Source: JAJDTQ01 sp963422385
GTDB taxonomy: Bacteria; Desulfobacterota; Binatia; UBA9968; JAJDTQ01
DNA: 64,000 nucleotides
Direction of reading: 5' to 3'
NCBI GenBank assembly: GCA_963422385.1
Contig: OY729432.1
Coordinates: 310,001 to 374,000, forward strand
The position numbers and the translations under genes were made by a program. Position 1 is the stretch's first letter. Each line of letters starts with the position of its first letter. Below the pieces are notes generated by a model. The model was not told where the DNA came from. It made no database searches and saw nothing but the letters and a program-made list of their open reading frames with translations. Shown here one piece after another: positions 33,773 to 42,593 of the stretch.

Positions 33773-35155
33773 TCAGAGGAAGTCCTCCAACCGCACCTGG
33801 CCCGCACCCATGGGTTTCAGACGCTCGAACTCGAACCGTCGCGCGGGATCGCACTCCGGCGGCTTGGTGGCGTCGATCATCACCTTGCCGCCCACGCGGT
33901 GCCAGCCGGGCGCACCCGGAGCACCCACCTCCCGGCACGAGGGGTCCATGGCGTGGACCTTGGCTCCGGGTACGGTGATGATGTCCTCGGCCGGGTTGAC
34001 GCGGGTGGAGACGGCCCACAGGACATCGGCGTAGTTGAAGATGTCCACGTCCTCGTCCACCGCGATGGCCACCTTGGGATGCTGGTACTCGCTCGACAGC
34101 GCCGCCATGAGTACGTTTCTGGCCTCGCCGTAGTAGCGGGCGTTCATCTGCACGACGATGCCGAAGATGCCCGGCAGCGCCAGCACGTTCCTGACCTGGG
34201 CGCCCCCGCCGACGCTCCGTACTCGGCGGAGGATCTGGGCCGACATGGGCACCTTGTGATAGACGCAACCCTCTACCTCGGCGCCGTTCTGGATGTTCTT
34301 GAATATGGCATCGTCCCGCATGGTCACGGCGTTGATCCGGAACACCGGGTTCTGTCCCGCCCCGGCCAGATAGTAGTCCTGGAACTCGCTGAAGGGGCCT
34401 TCCTCCTCGCGCACGTGGGGGAGGATCTCACCCTCCAGCACCACTTCCGCCTGGGCCGGCACCTCCATGTCGATGGTCTCGCACTTCACCAGCTCCACTT
34501 CTTCCTGCAGCAGACCCGAGGCGATATCGAGCTCGTCCGTACCGTAGTCCGTCGTGGTGGCGGCGGCGAAGTAATACATGGGGTGGTGGCCGATCATCAC
34601 GGCCACGGGCATGCTCTCACCCTTGGTCTCGTGCTTCTGGTAGTTGGCCCAACTGTGGCGTGGGTAGAGCAGGATGCCGGTTTTGCGGGGACCCTTCAAC
34701 TGGAGCCGGTGGAAGCTCATGTTGCGATGGCCCGTGTCGGGGTCCTTGGAGATCATCAAGCCGGCGGAAATGAAGGGGCCGCCGTCCCGGATGCCACACT
34801 GGTGGACGGGCATCTTCGTGATATCCACTTCATCGCCGGTGAACACGCGGTCCTTAACCGGGCCCGAGGACACCAGGCGGGTAGCGCCGCCCTTTCCGGT
34901 TCGTGTGACGAACTCGGGCACCATCTCGTTGCGGTCGCAGCCAAAGGCAAGCGGCGCCAGCCGCACGTCGCCCGGAGCCTGCCCGAGACAGCGCCAACCC
35001 GGAAACCCCGCGAGGTTGTCGAACAACAACGCCCGTTCGCCGGACTGCCACAACAGCGCCCCCATCTGCGTCCGCGGATCCACCGGCTTGGAAATGGTGT
35101 CGAGCACACCGGCGCCGCGCAACTGGTCGATCCAGGTGCGTATGTCCTTCTTCAT
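33773..35155 (-). CDS. UbiD-family (de)carboxylase
   Basis: A 460-residue enzyme of the UbiD family, which uses prenylated FMN to decarboxylate aromatic or unsaturated acids. EEEGPFSEFQDYY carries the acidic residue used for proton transfer, and PRHSWANYQKHETKG and IGHHPMYYFAAAT match the family. No UbiX flavin prenyltransferase gene is in the window, so the cofactor must be supplied from elsewhere. The neighbouring TctC-like binding proteins suggest the substrate is an imported carboxylic acid; this is inference. Confidence 0.88.
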   Translation of the reverse strand: MKKDIRTWIDQLRGAGVLDTISKPVDPRTQMGALLWQSGERALLFDNLAGFPGWRCLGQAPGDVRLAPLAFGCDRNEMVPEFVTRTGKGGATRLVSSGPVKDRVFTGDEVDITKMPVHQCGIRDGGPFISAGLMISKDPDTGHRNMSFHRLQLKGPRKTGILLYPRHSWANYQKHETKGESMPVAVMIGHHPMYYFAAATTTDYGTDELDIASGLLQEEVELVKCETIDMEVPAQAEVVLEGEILPHVREEEGPFSEFQDYYLAGAGQNPVFRINAVTMRDDAIFKNIQNGAEVEGCVYHKVPMSAQILRRVRSVGGGAQVRNVLALPGIFGIVVQMNARYYGEARNVLMAALSSEYQHPKVAIAVDEDVDIFNYADVLWAVSTRVNPAEDIITVPGAKVHAMDPSCREVGAPGAPGWHRVGGKVMIDATKPPECDPARRFEFERLKPMGAGQVRLEDFL

Positions 35156-35181
35156 AACTTGTTCGCCGTTCGGAAATCATT

Positions 35182-35211
35182 GCCACCCGGCGCGGGGACG
35201 CGCCGGGTGGC
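35182..35211. promoter_or_regulatory. Perfect 13-bp hairpin between tctC-like gene and the UbiD gene
   Basis: Arms GCCACCCGGCGCG (35182-35194) and CGCGCCGGGTGGC (35199-35211) with a 4-nt loop. No T-run follows on the minus strand, so it is more likely an mRNA stabiliser or attenuator than a terminator. Confidence 0.6.
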
Positions 35212-35222
35212 GGTCGGATGAG

Positions 35223-36326
35223 CTATTTTTTCTTGCGGGCCAGGAGCGCGGGGATGTATTCGTTCTTGAGGTAGTCCCATCCCGGCGAAGGCTGGAGCAT
35301 GACCTTGACGATCTTGTCCACGTCCGTGCCGCGGATGTAGTCCAGCTTGAGCCCGAAGAGTCGCTCCCACTCCTTTATATAGGCGGGATCGGAGTACATC
35401 TTGTCGAAGGCGGCCCGGATGGCTGCCACACGGTCCGCCGGCGTGCCCGGCGGCAACACCAACGTACGGTTCAGGGTCCGCATGGTGGGACCCGTGAGCT
35501 TGTACGCCTCCCACGCCGGACCCGACGGAGCCTTGCCCTTCACCTGCTTGTAGACTTCCTCGAAGGTGGGTATGTCCGTGCCCGGGGAACGGATGACCTT
35601 TCCCTCGGGGGTCAGCACGCCGCCCTGCCAGATGGCGATGGCCACACCCTCCTGGATAGGCCCGTAGTAACGTCCGCCGGACCCGAGCACGTGATGCAGC
35701 CCGGTACCGCCGACGTACGAGACCTCACCCGACAGGAAAGCCAAAGCCATCTGGGCGGTGCCGGGGTAACCCACCGCATAGGTGTAGCCCTCGATGCCCA
35801 ACAGGTCGAGCCCGATGACGTCATTCAGAAAAGACGGGCCGGTGATGGAACGTCCGGAAACCGCGATCTTCCCGGGATCGATCCTGGTCAGTTCGACGCC
35901 GGTCTTGACCTTGAGGAAGTCCCGGACGATGGCCGCGGATGCGCCGCTGGTGCCGAAGACCGCAGGCATCCTGGCCAGGTCGTAGTTGGGCTTGGGATCG
36001 TTCAGGGCCTGGCTGCCCATGTGGGACGTACCCATGATGGACCAGGTGAGGCCGTCCTTCTTGGCCTTGTTGCCAACATAGGCGCCATGAATGAGGCCGG
36101 CCGCTCCGGGCATGTTGATCTTGACCACCTTCTTGGGCATGCCGGGAAGGTACTTGCCGATCCACCGGCCGATGAGCCGGCCTTCGGTGTCATGCCCGCC
36201 GCCGGGCGAATATCCGGAAAGGATCCGGATCCTCTTGCCTTCGGTGAAGGCCTGCGCCGAGCCCAAGGCGAGAATCCCCAACACGGCACAGAAAATCAGA
36301 AACATGGAAACCCTGCGTATGATCAT
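35223..36326 (-). CDS. TctC-like (Bug) periplasmic substrate-binding protein, copy 1
   Basis: A 367-residue protein with an N-terminal signal peptide (MFLIFCAVLGILALGSAQA). The mature protein begins RIRILSGYSPGGGHDTEGR and has PGAAGLIHGAYVGNKA, the pattern of tripartite tricarboxylate transporter binding proteins. These capture carboxylates in the periplasm for a TctA/TctB membrane pair. A second copy lies 51 bp upstream, and TctB/TctA follow further upstream. It ends with a lysine tail (LLARKKK). Confidence 0.85.
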   Translation of the reverse strand: MIIRRVSMFLIFCAVLGILALGSAQAFTEGKRIRILSGYSPGGGHDTEGRLIGRWIGKYLPGMPKKVVKINMPGAAGLIHGAYVGNKAKKDGLTWSIMGTSHMGSQALNDPKPNYDLARMPAVFGTSGASAAIVRDFLKVKTGVELTRIDPGKIAVSGRSITGPSFLNDVIGLDLLGIEGYTYAVGYPGTAQMALAFLSGEVSYVGGTGLHHVLGSGGRYYGPIQEGVAIAIWQGGVLTPEGKVIRSPGTDIPTFEEVYKQVKGKAPSGPAWEAYKLTGPTMRTLNRTLVLPPGTPADRVAAIRAAFDKMYSDPAYIKEWERLFGLKLDYIRGTDVDKIVKVMLQPSPGWDYLKNEYIPALLARKKK

Positions 36327-36377
36327 GAGATTCCTCCCTTTCGAGACGGGATGTGATGCCTTCCGCTCACCCGGGTG

Positions 36378-37463
36378 CTACTGGGCGTTGGCAAACTTGC
36401 GGAGATGGGCCTGCCACTCGGAGGGCGCCATGGTTTCGTCGCGGATCTTCTCCGCCTCTTTCGGTGTGACGAGAACCGGGGCGAGCTTCTGACCGAAGAT
36501 CTTCTCCCAGTCCCTGACGAAGCCCGGATCTTCCGCCATCCTGGCGATCCCCCCACGCAACTCCGTGACCTTGGCCGCGGCGGTGCCCGGCGGCAGCACC
36601 AGGGTCCGGGTCAGCTTGGCCATTCCGAGACCGATGGCGCGCCAGGACTCCCAGTCCACTCCCGAAGGATCCTTGCCGTGGACCTCCCGGTACACTTCCA
36701 GCAGGGTGGGCACGTCCCCCTTCACGGTCTCGGAACGTGAGATGGATCCATCCTCGTTGAGGATGCCGCTTTGCCACATGGGAAAGACCAAGCCTCGCTT
36801 GTGCATGTCCACGAAGGCGCCGCCGCCCACCAGATGGGCATCACTGGCGACGAAGAAACTCGCCTCGTCCCGCTCCATGGCAGCCTTGATGGGCGAAGTG
36901 CCCCGATAGGCGCAGACCGCCTTGTAGCCCTCTACGCCGAGAAGCCGCAATGCCAACTGGCCGCGCAGGCACGAGGAACCCTGCTTGGACCGGCCCGCCA
37001 GAGCGATCTTGGACCTGTCTACCTTGGTCATGAATTCCCTGGCGTTCTTCGCTCCGAGAAAGTCCCGGGTGATGTGGACCTGAATGCCGGCGACGGACCA
37101 GATGATCGGCATCTTGGAGAGATCGTACTTGACCATTTCCGGCGGCGCCAGTACCGCCTGGAGCCCGTGGCTGCTGCCAAAGAGGCCGATGGTGGTCCCG
37201 TCCGGCTTGGCGCGGTTGTAGACGTAGGACGACATGATCATGCCGCCGGCCCCGGGCATGTTCTGGACGATGACCTTGGGTTTTCCGGGAAGGTACTGAC
37301 CCAAGTGCCGCGCCATAATGCGGGCCTCGAGATCATGGCCACCTCCAGGCGGATAACCGATGAGGATGTTCACGTTCCTGGCCGCCTGCGCCGTCGTGAC
37401 AAATCCCGCAAAGAGCAGCAGAAAGAACAGGGTACACCAACTCGCCACTTTCGATCTCTTCAT
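36378..37463 (-). CDS. TctC-like (Bug) periplasmic substrate-binding protein, copy 2
   Basis: A 361-residue paralogue of copy 1, with a signal peptide (VASWCTLFFLLLFAGFVTTAQA) and the matching motifs NVNILIGYPPGGGHDLEAR and MPGAGGMIMSSYVYNRA. ATG 37463 follows GAGGAGG. Two binding proteins for one transporter suggest two related substrates or a recent duplication. It lies downstream of a terminator-like hairpin, so it probably has its own promoter. Confidence 0.85.
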   Translation of the reverse strand: MKRSKVASWCTLFFLLLFAGFVTTAQAARNVNILIGYPPGGGHDLEARIMARHLGQYLPGKPKVIVQNMPGAGGMIMSSYVYNRAKPDGTTIGLFGSSHGLQAVLAPPEMVKYDLSKMPIIWSVAGIQVHITRDFLGAKNAREFMTKVDRSKIALAGRSKQGSSCLRGQLALRLLGVEGYKAVCAYRGTSPIKAAMERDEASFFVASDAHLVGGGAFVDMHKRGLVFPMWQSGILNEDGSISRSETVKGDVPTLLEVYREVHGKDPSGVDWESWRAIGLGMAKLTRTLVLPPGTAAAKVTELRGGIARMAEDPGFVRDWEKIFGQKLAPVLVTPKEAEKIRDETMAPSEWQAHLRKFANAQ

Positions 37464-37507
37464 GATCCGTTCACCTCCTCAACTATGGACCCATCCGTCC
37501 GAACACA

Positions 37508-37550
37508 AACGGGCTGAGGACTCCAGTTCACCCGAGATCCTCAGCCCGTT
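37508..37550 (-). terminator. Terminator-like hairpin after the small secreted protein gene
   Basis: Perfect 13-bp arms AACGGGCTGAGGA (37508-37520) and TCCTCAGCCCGTT (37538-37550) around a 17-nt loop. On the minus strand the second arm is followed by TGTGTT, a weak U-run. Confidence 0.55.
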
Positions 37551-37636
37551 CGTAATTGACGGCCGCTCCTTCCGGAATCGACCCGCATCAAGAGTGTCGC
37601 TGGTGCGAGCCCAGGGACGCTCCTTCCGCACCAAGC

Positions 37637-38044
37637 CTATTTCTTCTTCTTGGCCGGCTTGGGAATCATCAGCTTCGCCGATGCCAGCGTGTTCCCGTCC
37701 GAGTCCACCAACTCGACCGTGTGCTCCCCGGGCTTCAGGAGACGCTTGATGGTCCGGCCTCGAATTCCCCACGTCGAGGACACTGCGCCCTTGTCGTCCG
37801 CCTTCTCGATGGCAGGCTTCGCCAGGAAGCTCACGTCCGACAGGACGCCGCCCATCGTGGTGCGGAGGCCCACCTCTTGGCCGGCCTTCAGGCCCGACGC
37901 GGAGATCTTGACCTGCAGTCTGCCCTTCTTCACTTCGCCCACGTCCAGCATGAGCTTTGCGCCTCCCGCCATCGCGATGGACGACAACAGGAACAATGCT
38001 CCCAAGGCTGCTGCCATACCAACTAGCCTTTTCTTTGCAACCAT
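37637..38044 (-). CDS. Small secreted protein of unknown function
   Basis: A 135-residue protein with a clear signal peptide (LVGMAAALGALFLLSSIAMA). The mature part is a small beta-rich domain (KLMLDVGEVKKGRLQVKISA, ending in AKLMIPKPAKKKK). No family is recognised. It has an unusually strong expression setup: a near-consensus promoter at 38093-38122, a GGGAGGT ribosome binding site 7 nt before ATG 38044, and a terminator-like hairpin after it. It sits between TctB and the TctC-like genes and may be a periplasmic accessory of the transporter, which is inference. Confidence 0.75.
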   Translation of the reverse strand: MVAKKRLVGMAAALGALFLLSSIAMAGGAKLMLDVGEVKKGRLQVKISASGLKAGQEVGLRTTMGGVLSDVSFLAKPAIEKADDKGAVSSTWGIRGRTIKRLLKPGEHTVELVDSDGNTLASAKLMIPKPAKKKK

Positions 38045-38092
38045 ATGTTACCTCCCTTTGGTTTTTTTGTTCCGCTGATCCAGACGGCCCCT

Positions 38093-38122
38093 TTTATACG
38101 TAAACCTTGCGGCAAATGTCAA
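38093..38122 (-). promoter_or_regulatory. Near-consensus sigma-70 promoter of the small secreted protein gene
   Basis: On the minus strand TTGACA (38117-38122) and TATAAA (38093-38098) are separated by 18 bp. It starts right after the tctB stop codon and points at the gene starting at 38044. Confidence 0.75.
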
Positions 38123-38154
38123 GGGTCCCCTTGCCCCGAACATCCGGTCCGTCA

Positions 38155-38685
38155 TCAGATGGGGACGAGACCCGACAGGTACCTCTCCACCAGCCCCAGA
38201 ATGAACTCCTGAGGCGCATTGATCAACCCCGGCGGCCACGGGATGTGCAACACCATCTCGAAGACGCCGATCATGAATACCAGCATCACCAGCATGTAGA
38301 TCACGGCAACCTTCCACGACTCGTCCGCCTGAAGGGACAGGTAGAGCAGCAGAAAGACCGGCACGCTCAGAATGAACCCGATGATCCAGATGGACAGGTA
38401 GAGGCCGAAGATCCACCCGAAGATGTTGACCGCGCGCTTGATCACCACAGCCGCCGGAACGCTGCGGTCCACCGGCAGATCCATCATGCCGGCCACGTCA
38501 CCGTTCTTGCCGCGGAACAGGTCCAGGCCCAGTTGCAGGAAGCACAGCAGCATGGTGGGAATGCCGATGGTCCACGGGAACAGCCGCGCCTGGTATTGCC
38601 ACTGCTTCGCGGTAACCACCAGCCCTACCATCAGCAGCAGGACGACGACGGTGAACAACGCAGCGGGGTTGGCCCTAAGCTTCAT
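38155..38685 (-). CDS. tctB: Tripartite tricarboxylate transporter small membrane subunit TctB
   Basis: A 176-residue membrane protein with four to five helices (for example ALFTVVVLLLMVGLVV and VFLLLYLSL). Size and helix layout fit TctB, which pairs with the large TctA channel in the inner membrane. Its start overlaps the tctA stop by 11 bp, which supports the assignment; sequence conservation in this family is low. Confidence 0.82.
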   Translation of the reverse strand: MKLRANPAALFTVVVLLLMVGLVVTAKQWQYQARLFPWTIGIPTMLLCFLQLGLDLFRGKNGDVAGMMDLPVDRSVPAAVVIKRAVNIFGWIFGLYLSIWIIGFILSVPVFLLLYLSLQADESWKVAVIYMLVMLVFMIGVFEMVLHIPWPPGLINAPQEFILGLVERYLSGLVPI

Positions 38686-40207
38686 CGGCTCCCCCGCCTT
38701 GCTCGCGCTCGATCTGCGTCTCGCGCATCCGTTGCAACTCCTGCTGTTTGCGCGCGTTGCGGACGCCGTAGTAGAGGCTGGCGGCGATGAGCACCATCAC
38801 GATCATCACGATGGGACGCGCCATCCACCCGGCGCCGTAACGGCTGATGGAGATGAACAGGTAGTTCTCGATGATGCCGCTCAGCACCAGTCCCAGGATC
38901 AGCGGCGGGCGCGGCCAACTGAAGCGCTTCATGAACCAGCCCAGCAGCGAGAAGAACAGCAGCGACCAGAGATCCCCGTAGTGCCGGGTGGCCTGAAACG
39001 ATGCCAGAAACACGATGACCACCACCAGCGGCGTCAGCAGGTTGATCCGCACCATGGCGATCTTGGCCAGCGTATTGGTCAGCAGCATGCACAGGATGGT
39101 GCCGAAGATGTTGGCGATGGCCAGGCTCCAGATCATCGTGTAGGTGACCGCCAGATCCTTGGTAAGCATGGCCGAGCCCGGTGTCAGCCCCTGGATGGTC
39201 ATGGCTCCCAGCAGCAACGCCATGGAGGCGCTGCCCGGCACGCCGAAGGCGATGGTGGGGATCAGCGCCCCTCCCTCCTTGGCGTTGTTGGCCGCCTCCG
39301 GCGCCAGCACGCCGCGCACGTCGCCGGTCCCGAAGGTCTCGTTGGCGCCCTTCTCGGTCTGTATGGCGTGACCGTAGGCGAACCAGTCCACCACCGACGC
39401 GCCGAGCCCGGGGATGGCGCCCACGAAGACCCCCACTACGCCGCACCGCAGCACCAGGAACCAGTTGCGGAAGGTATCCCGGATACCATCCATGACGCCC
39501 TTCAGCCGTTCCTTGGGCACGTCCGCGATGCGCGTGCCCCGGATGGTCAGGTCGACGATCTCCGGGATGGCGAAGATGCCCAGCGCCACCGGAACCAGCG
39601 GCACGCCGTCCCAGAGATAGAGTTGTCCGAACACCCAGCGGAGCACACCCGTCTGGGGGTCCATGCCCACCATGCCCACGCACAGTCCGATGGCCCCCGC
39701 GATGAGCCCCTTCACCGGCGCGTTGCCGCTCAGGACGGCGACCATGGAGATGCCCAGCAGACCCAGCATGAAGAACTCGGGAGAGCCGAACGCGAGAACG
39801 ATCGGGCGAAGCACCGGGATGGAAAGCGCCAGCACCAGTGAACCGAATACGCCGCCGAGGAGCGATGCCATGTAGGCGCCGCCGAAGGCTCGCCCGGCCT
39901 CGCCTTTCTTGGCCATTGGATGCCCGTCCAGAATGGTGGCCTGGGACGCCGAGGTGCCGGGTACGCCGAAAAGTACCGAGGGGATGGTGTCGGAGGTGCT
40001 CGTCACCGAGATCAGGCCGATCATGATGGCGAACGCCTCGAAGGAGTCCATGTCGAAGGTGAAGGGCAGGAGGATGGCGAGGCCGACGAGACCTCCCAGG
40101 CCGGGTATCGCACCCAACGCCAAGCCCATGAGCACGCCGATGAACAGATACCCCAGCCGGGTCGGAACCAGGAGGTTCTCAAATGCCACGGTGGCGGCTT
40201 CCAGCAT
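38675..40207 (-). CDS. tctA: Tripartite tricarboxylate transporter large membrane subunit TctA
   Basis: A 510-residue protein with about twelve helices. The two repeated family motifs are GAIPGLGGLVG near the N-terminus and GAIPGLGASVVDWFAYGHA mid-protein. ATG 40207 was chosen because AAGGGAG precedes it and a longer reading would add a non-membrane leader across the promoter. It forms the import channel with TctB, using the TctC-like proteins encoded downstream. A good promoter lies at 40244-40272. Confidence 0.92.
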   Translation of the reverse strand: MLEAATVAFENLLVPTRLGYLFIGVLMGLALGAIPGLGGLVGLAILLPFTFDMDSFEAFAIMIGLISVTSTSDTIPSVLFGVPGTSASQATILDGHPMAKKGEAGRAFGGAYMASLLGGVFGSLVLALSIPVLRPIVLAFGSPEFFMLGLLGISMVAVLSGNAPVKGLIAGAIGLCVGMVGMDPQTGVLRWVFGQLYLWDGVPLVPVALGIFAIPEIVDLTIRGTRIADVPKERLKGVMDGIRDTFRNWFLVLRCGVVGVFVGAIPGLGASVVDWFAYGHAIQTEKGANETFGTGDVRGVLAPEAANNAKEGGALIPTIAFGVPGSASMALLLGAMTIQGLTPGSAMLTKDLAVTYTMIWSLAIANIFGTILCMLLTNTLAKIAMVRINLLTPLVVVIVFLASFQATRHYGDLWSLLFFSLLGWFMKRFSWPRPPLILGLVLSGIIENYLFISISRYGAGWMARPIVMIVMVLIAASLYYGVRNARKQQELQRMRETQIEREQGGGADEA

Positions 40208-40243
40208 ACGGACTCCCTTCTGCCCCTGACGAAATCCACAGGG

Positions 40244-40272
40244 GATATATCGAGGTCCGGAGAGACTGTCAA
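40244..40272 (-). promoter_or_regulatory. Sigma-70-type promoter of tctAB
   Basis: Minus strand TTGACA (40267-40272), 17-bp spacer, TATATC (40244-40249), about 37 bp before the tctA start. Confidence 0.65.
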
Positions 40273-40427
40273 GCTGCGACGGCGTCGGGCTCCTGTCCTC
40301 ACGGCCCCGTTCCCGTTGCGAGGGGCTGGGAAAAGGACTAATATCCCTTGTCCCGACATCGCGCACGAGTACCGCGTGGAGGGGTTCGCCGCGGCGAACC
40401 CCCTAGCCCCAGGAAAGGACCGTCCCC

Positions 40428-41336
40428 ATGGGCAATCTAGGCATCTGCTTCGTCAACCCCGCCCCGCAGATCGAGCCGGGCTACGTCACCGCCATGGCAC
40501 GGAAATGCGACCAGGCGGGCCTGCATTCCTTCTGGACCATCGATCGCGTCGCCTATGACAATCTTGAGGCCCTGACCGTGCTGGCGGCCGTGGCGGGCGC
40601 CACCGAAAACATCCGGCTGGGAACGTCGGTACTGCTGTCGGCGCTACGGCATCCGGCGCTGCTGGCCAAGACCGTGGCCACCCTCGATTTCCTGTCCAAC
40701 GGCAGGATGACCCTGGGCATCGGCTTCGGCAGCCGGGAGAGCGACTTCAGCTCCGTGGAGGTTCCGTGGGAGCACCGGGGTACCCGGGCGGCAGAGTCGC
40801 TCGGTCTCATGAAGCGGCTCTGGACCGAAGACGAGGTGGAGCACCACGGCCGGTTCTTCGACCTCCACAGCACCCGCTTCGGCCCCAAAGCCATCCAGTC
40901 GCCCCATCCCCCCGTCTGGATGGGCGGAACCGCCGACACCGTTCTCAAGCGGGTCGGGCGGCTGGCCGACGGCTACATCTGCGGCAGCAACGCCGTGCAC
41001 GACTTCGATGCGGTATGGGACAAGATCAGCGGCCACGCCCGGGCCGCGGGGCGGGACCCCGACAGCATCGAGAAGGCCGGCCTCACCTTCATCGCCATCG
41101 ACGACGACAAGAGCAAGGCGGTGGAAGCGTGCAGCAACTATCTCATTCGCTACTACGGCAAGGTGCGGATGGACGTGGAGAAGTACATGCTGGTGGGAAG
41201 CGCCAATGCGTGCGCCGACGGCATCAACCGGATCTTCGCCGGCGGACTTCAGACCCTGATCATCGGCCAAGCCATCGCCGACCTCGGACAACTGGATACG
41301 TTCGTCGAGAAGGTGCTGCCGCAGGTCGCGGGCTAG
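40428..41336 (+). CDS. LLM-class flavin-dependent oxidoreductase
   Basis: A 302-residue luciferase-like TIM-barrel protein (F420- or FMN-dependent). It has LTVLAAVAGATENIRLGTSV, RHPALLAKTVATLDFLSNGR and IGFGSRESDF, all typical. It probably oxidises a small organic compound; cofactor and substrate are not determined. ATG 40428 follows AGGAAAGGA. Its TAG stop (41334-41336) is formed by the left end of a family A repeat. Confidence 0.88.
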   Translation: MGNLGICFVNPAPQIEPGYVTAMARKCDQAGLHSFWTIDRVAYDNLEALTVLAAVAGATENIRLGTSVLLSALRHPALLAKTVATLDFLSNGRMTLGIGFGSRESDFSSVEVPWEHRGTRAAESLGLMKRLWTEDEVEHHGRFFDLHSTRFGPKAIQSPHPPVWMGGTADTVLKRVGRLADGYICGSNAVHDFDAVWDKISGHARAAGRDPDSIEKAGLTFIAIDDDKSKAVEACSNYLIRYYGKVRMDVEKYMLVGSANACADGINRIFAGGLQTLIIGQAIADLGQLDTFVEKVLPQVAG

Positions 41337-41500
41337 GGGCCTGTCCGAATAAAGCAGGAATCTACTGAGAGGCAGGGAAATGGGTCCATTTGTGGTTGGA
41401 TTTTCGTCAAATATTCCCGATATTCTCCTCGAATCCGCCCTCAAATGGCCTCCATTTCCCTGCCTCTCGCTACCATTCGCTTACTCGGTCAGGCTCCTAG
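41333..41500. repeat. Repeat family A, full copy with terminal inverted repeats
   Basis: A 168-bp element with imperfect inverted ends (CTAGGGGCCTGTCCGAATAA against CTAGGAGCCTGACCGAGTAA read from the other side). The interior is also partly self-complementary (GAGGCAGGGAAATGG against CCATTTCCCTGCCTC). It lies between two convergent genes and its CTAG ends form the stop codon of each. Nearly the same sequence occurs at 44064-44231. Confidence 0.9.
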
Positions 41501-41805
41501 GTCATAAGCCTCAAATCCCTGGCGATGTTGGTGGCAATTGCGGCGTTGTATTCGTTTACTCGTCTCGATACCAGGAAAATCTCGATGAACCACCAGACGA
41601 GGAATCCTCCTCCGGTCAACCAGAAGGCGATCCCCAACCCGGTTTTCCCGAGCAGAAAGTGCTGGATCGGGAAGATGATGGCGAGGACGACCATCAGCCC
41701 TTTGGATGACACCTTTTGTCTATGGTAAGTCGACTCGAACGTAAGCCTTTGCGCGTCGTCCATTTTCTGCAGGCTTGCCAATACCACCGGGGGTAAGTCT
41801 TCCAT
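41497..41805 (-). CDS. Small membrane protein, TM2-like
   Basis: A 102-residue protein. A soluble N-terminus (MEDLPPVVLASLQKMDDAQR) is followed by two helices (LMVVLAIIFPIQHFLLG and LGIAFWLTGGGFLVWWFIEIFL) separated by a short loop, as in TM2-domain proteins of unknown function. ATG 41805 follows GAGGAG; the upstream in-frame GTG-type start is less likely. The TAG stop is in the end of the family A repeat. Confidence 0.7.
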   Translation of the reverse strand: MEDLPPVVLASLQKMDDAQRLTFESTYHRQKVSSKGLMVVLAIIFPIQHFLLGKTGLGIAFWLTGGGFLVWWFIEIFLVSRRVNEYNAAIATNIARDLRLMT

Positions 41806-41872
41806 CCGTGTACTCCTCGGGACCGAGTGGATTCCCAACTCGTCTTGATGTCTTCGAGGGCTTGGCTTGCCT

Positions 41873-41891
41873 AGGAGCCTGTCCGACTCAC
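41873..41891. repeat. Terminal fragment of repeat family A
   Basis: GCCTAGGAGCCTGTCCGACT equals the first 18 or so bases of the family A end; the rest of the element is absent. It lies between leuD and the TM2-like gene. Nothing else is seen in 41806-41961. Confidence 0.6.
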
Positions 41892-41961
41892 CCTATCGCG
41901 TCGCCATAGGGGCCATGACTACGCACCCCATACGAACCCCCTCCAAACCATTGCACACCCT

Positions 41962-42582
41962 CTACAGCGGCGCTGGCTCCTTGAAGTTCTTGGTGTAGGG
42001 CAATTTCTCGGCCGTCTTGGCAACCTCGGCCATGTTGTTGAGCAGCAGCGCGGTGGAGTCCCACGAGCCCGCGGTCAGGGCGTTGCGGTGGCCGTCGCTG
42101 ATGTCGATGTCGATGTCCGTGCCATCCGGCAGGTGGATCTTCCGGGCGTCGATGTCCACGGTGAGCTCCACCTCGGGGTCGGACTCCACCAGTGCCATGA
42201 GCGTTCCGATGTCCTCCGCCGAGACCGTCACCGTGGGCATGCCCAGCAGCACGCTGCTGCCGGCGAAGATAGGACCGAAGGATTCCCCGACGACGGCCTT
42301 GATGCCCCAACGGTACAGGGCCTGCGGCGCGTGCTCCCGCGACGAACCGCAACCGAAGTTGCGGTTCACCAGCAGGACCCCGGCGCCCTGGAAGCGGGCC
42401 TCGTTGAACGGATGATCCACCGGGTTGCCCTCGGCGTCGTATCGCTCATCGAAGAACGGGTATTCGCCCATGCGATTGAAGGTGATCTCCTTCAGGTAGC
42501 GGGCCGGAACGATTCGATCGGTATCGATATCGTGCCCGCGCACCACCACCGCCCTGCCGCTTACCTGCTTGATCTCATCCAT
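41962..42582 (-). CDS. leuD: 3-isopropylmalate dehydratase small subunit
   Basis: A 206-residue swivel-domain subunit. NRNFGCGSSREHAPQAL is the family signature. With LeuC it isomerises 2- to 3-isopropylmalate in leucine synthesis. ATG 42582 begins 11 bp after the leuC stop. The length is slightly above the short archaeal-type LeuD, and the C-terminal NNMAEVAKTAEKLPYTKNF matches bacterial forms that pair with the LeuC encoded next door. Confidence 0.92.
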   Translation of the reverse strand: MDEIKQVSGRAVVVRGHDIDTDRIVPARYLKEITFNRMGEYPFFDERYDAEGNPVDHPFNEARFQGAGVLLVNRNFGCGSSREHAPQALYRWGIKAVVGESFGPIFAGSSVLLGMPTVTVSAEDIGTLMALVESDPEVELTVDIDARKIHLPDGTDIDIDISDGHRNALTAGSWDSTALLLNNMAEVAKTAEKLPYTKNFKEPAPL

Positions 42583-42593
42583 GCCGACCTCGA

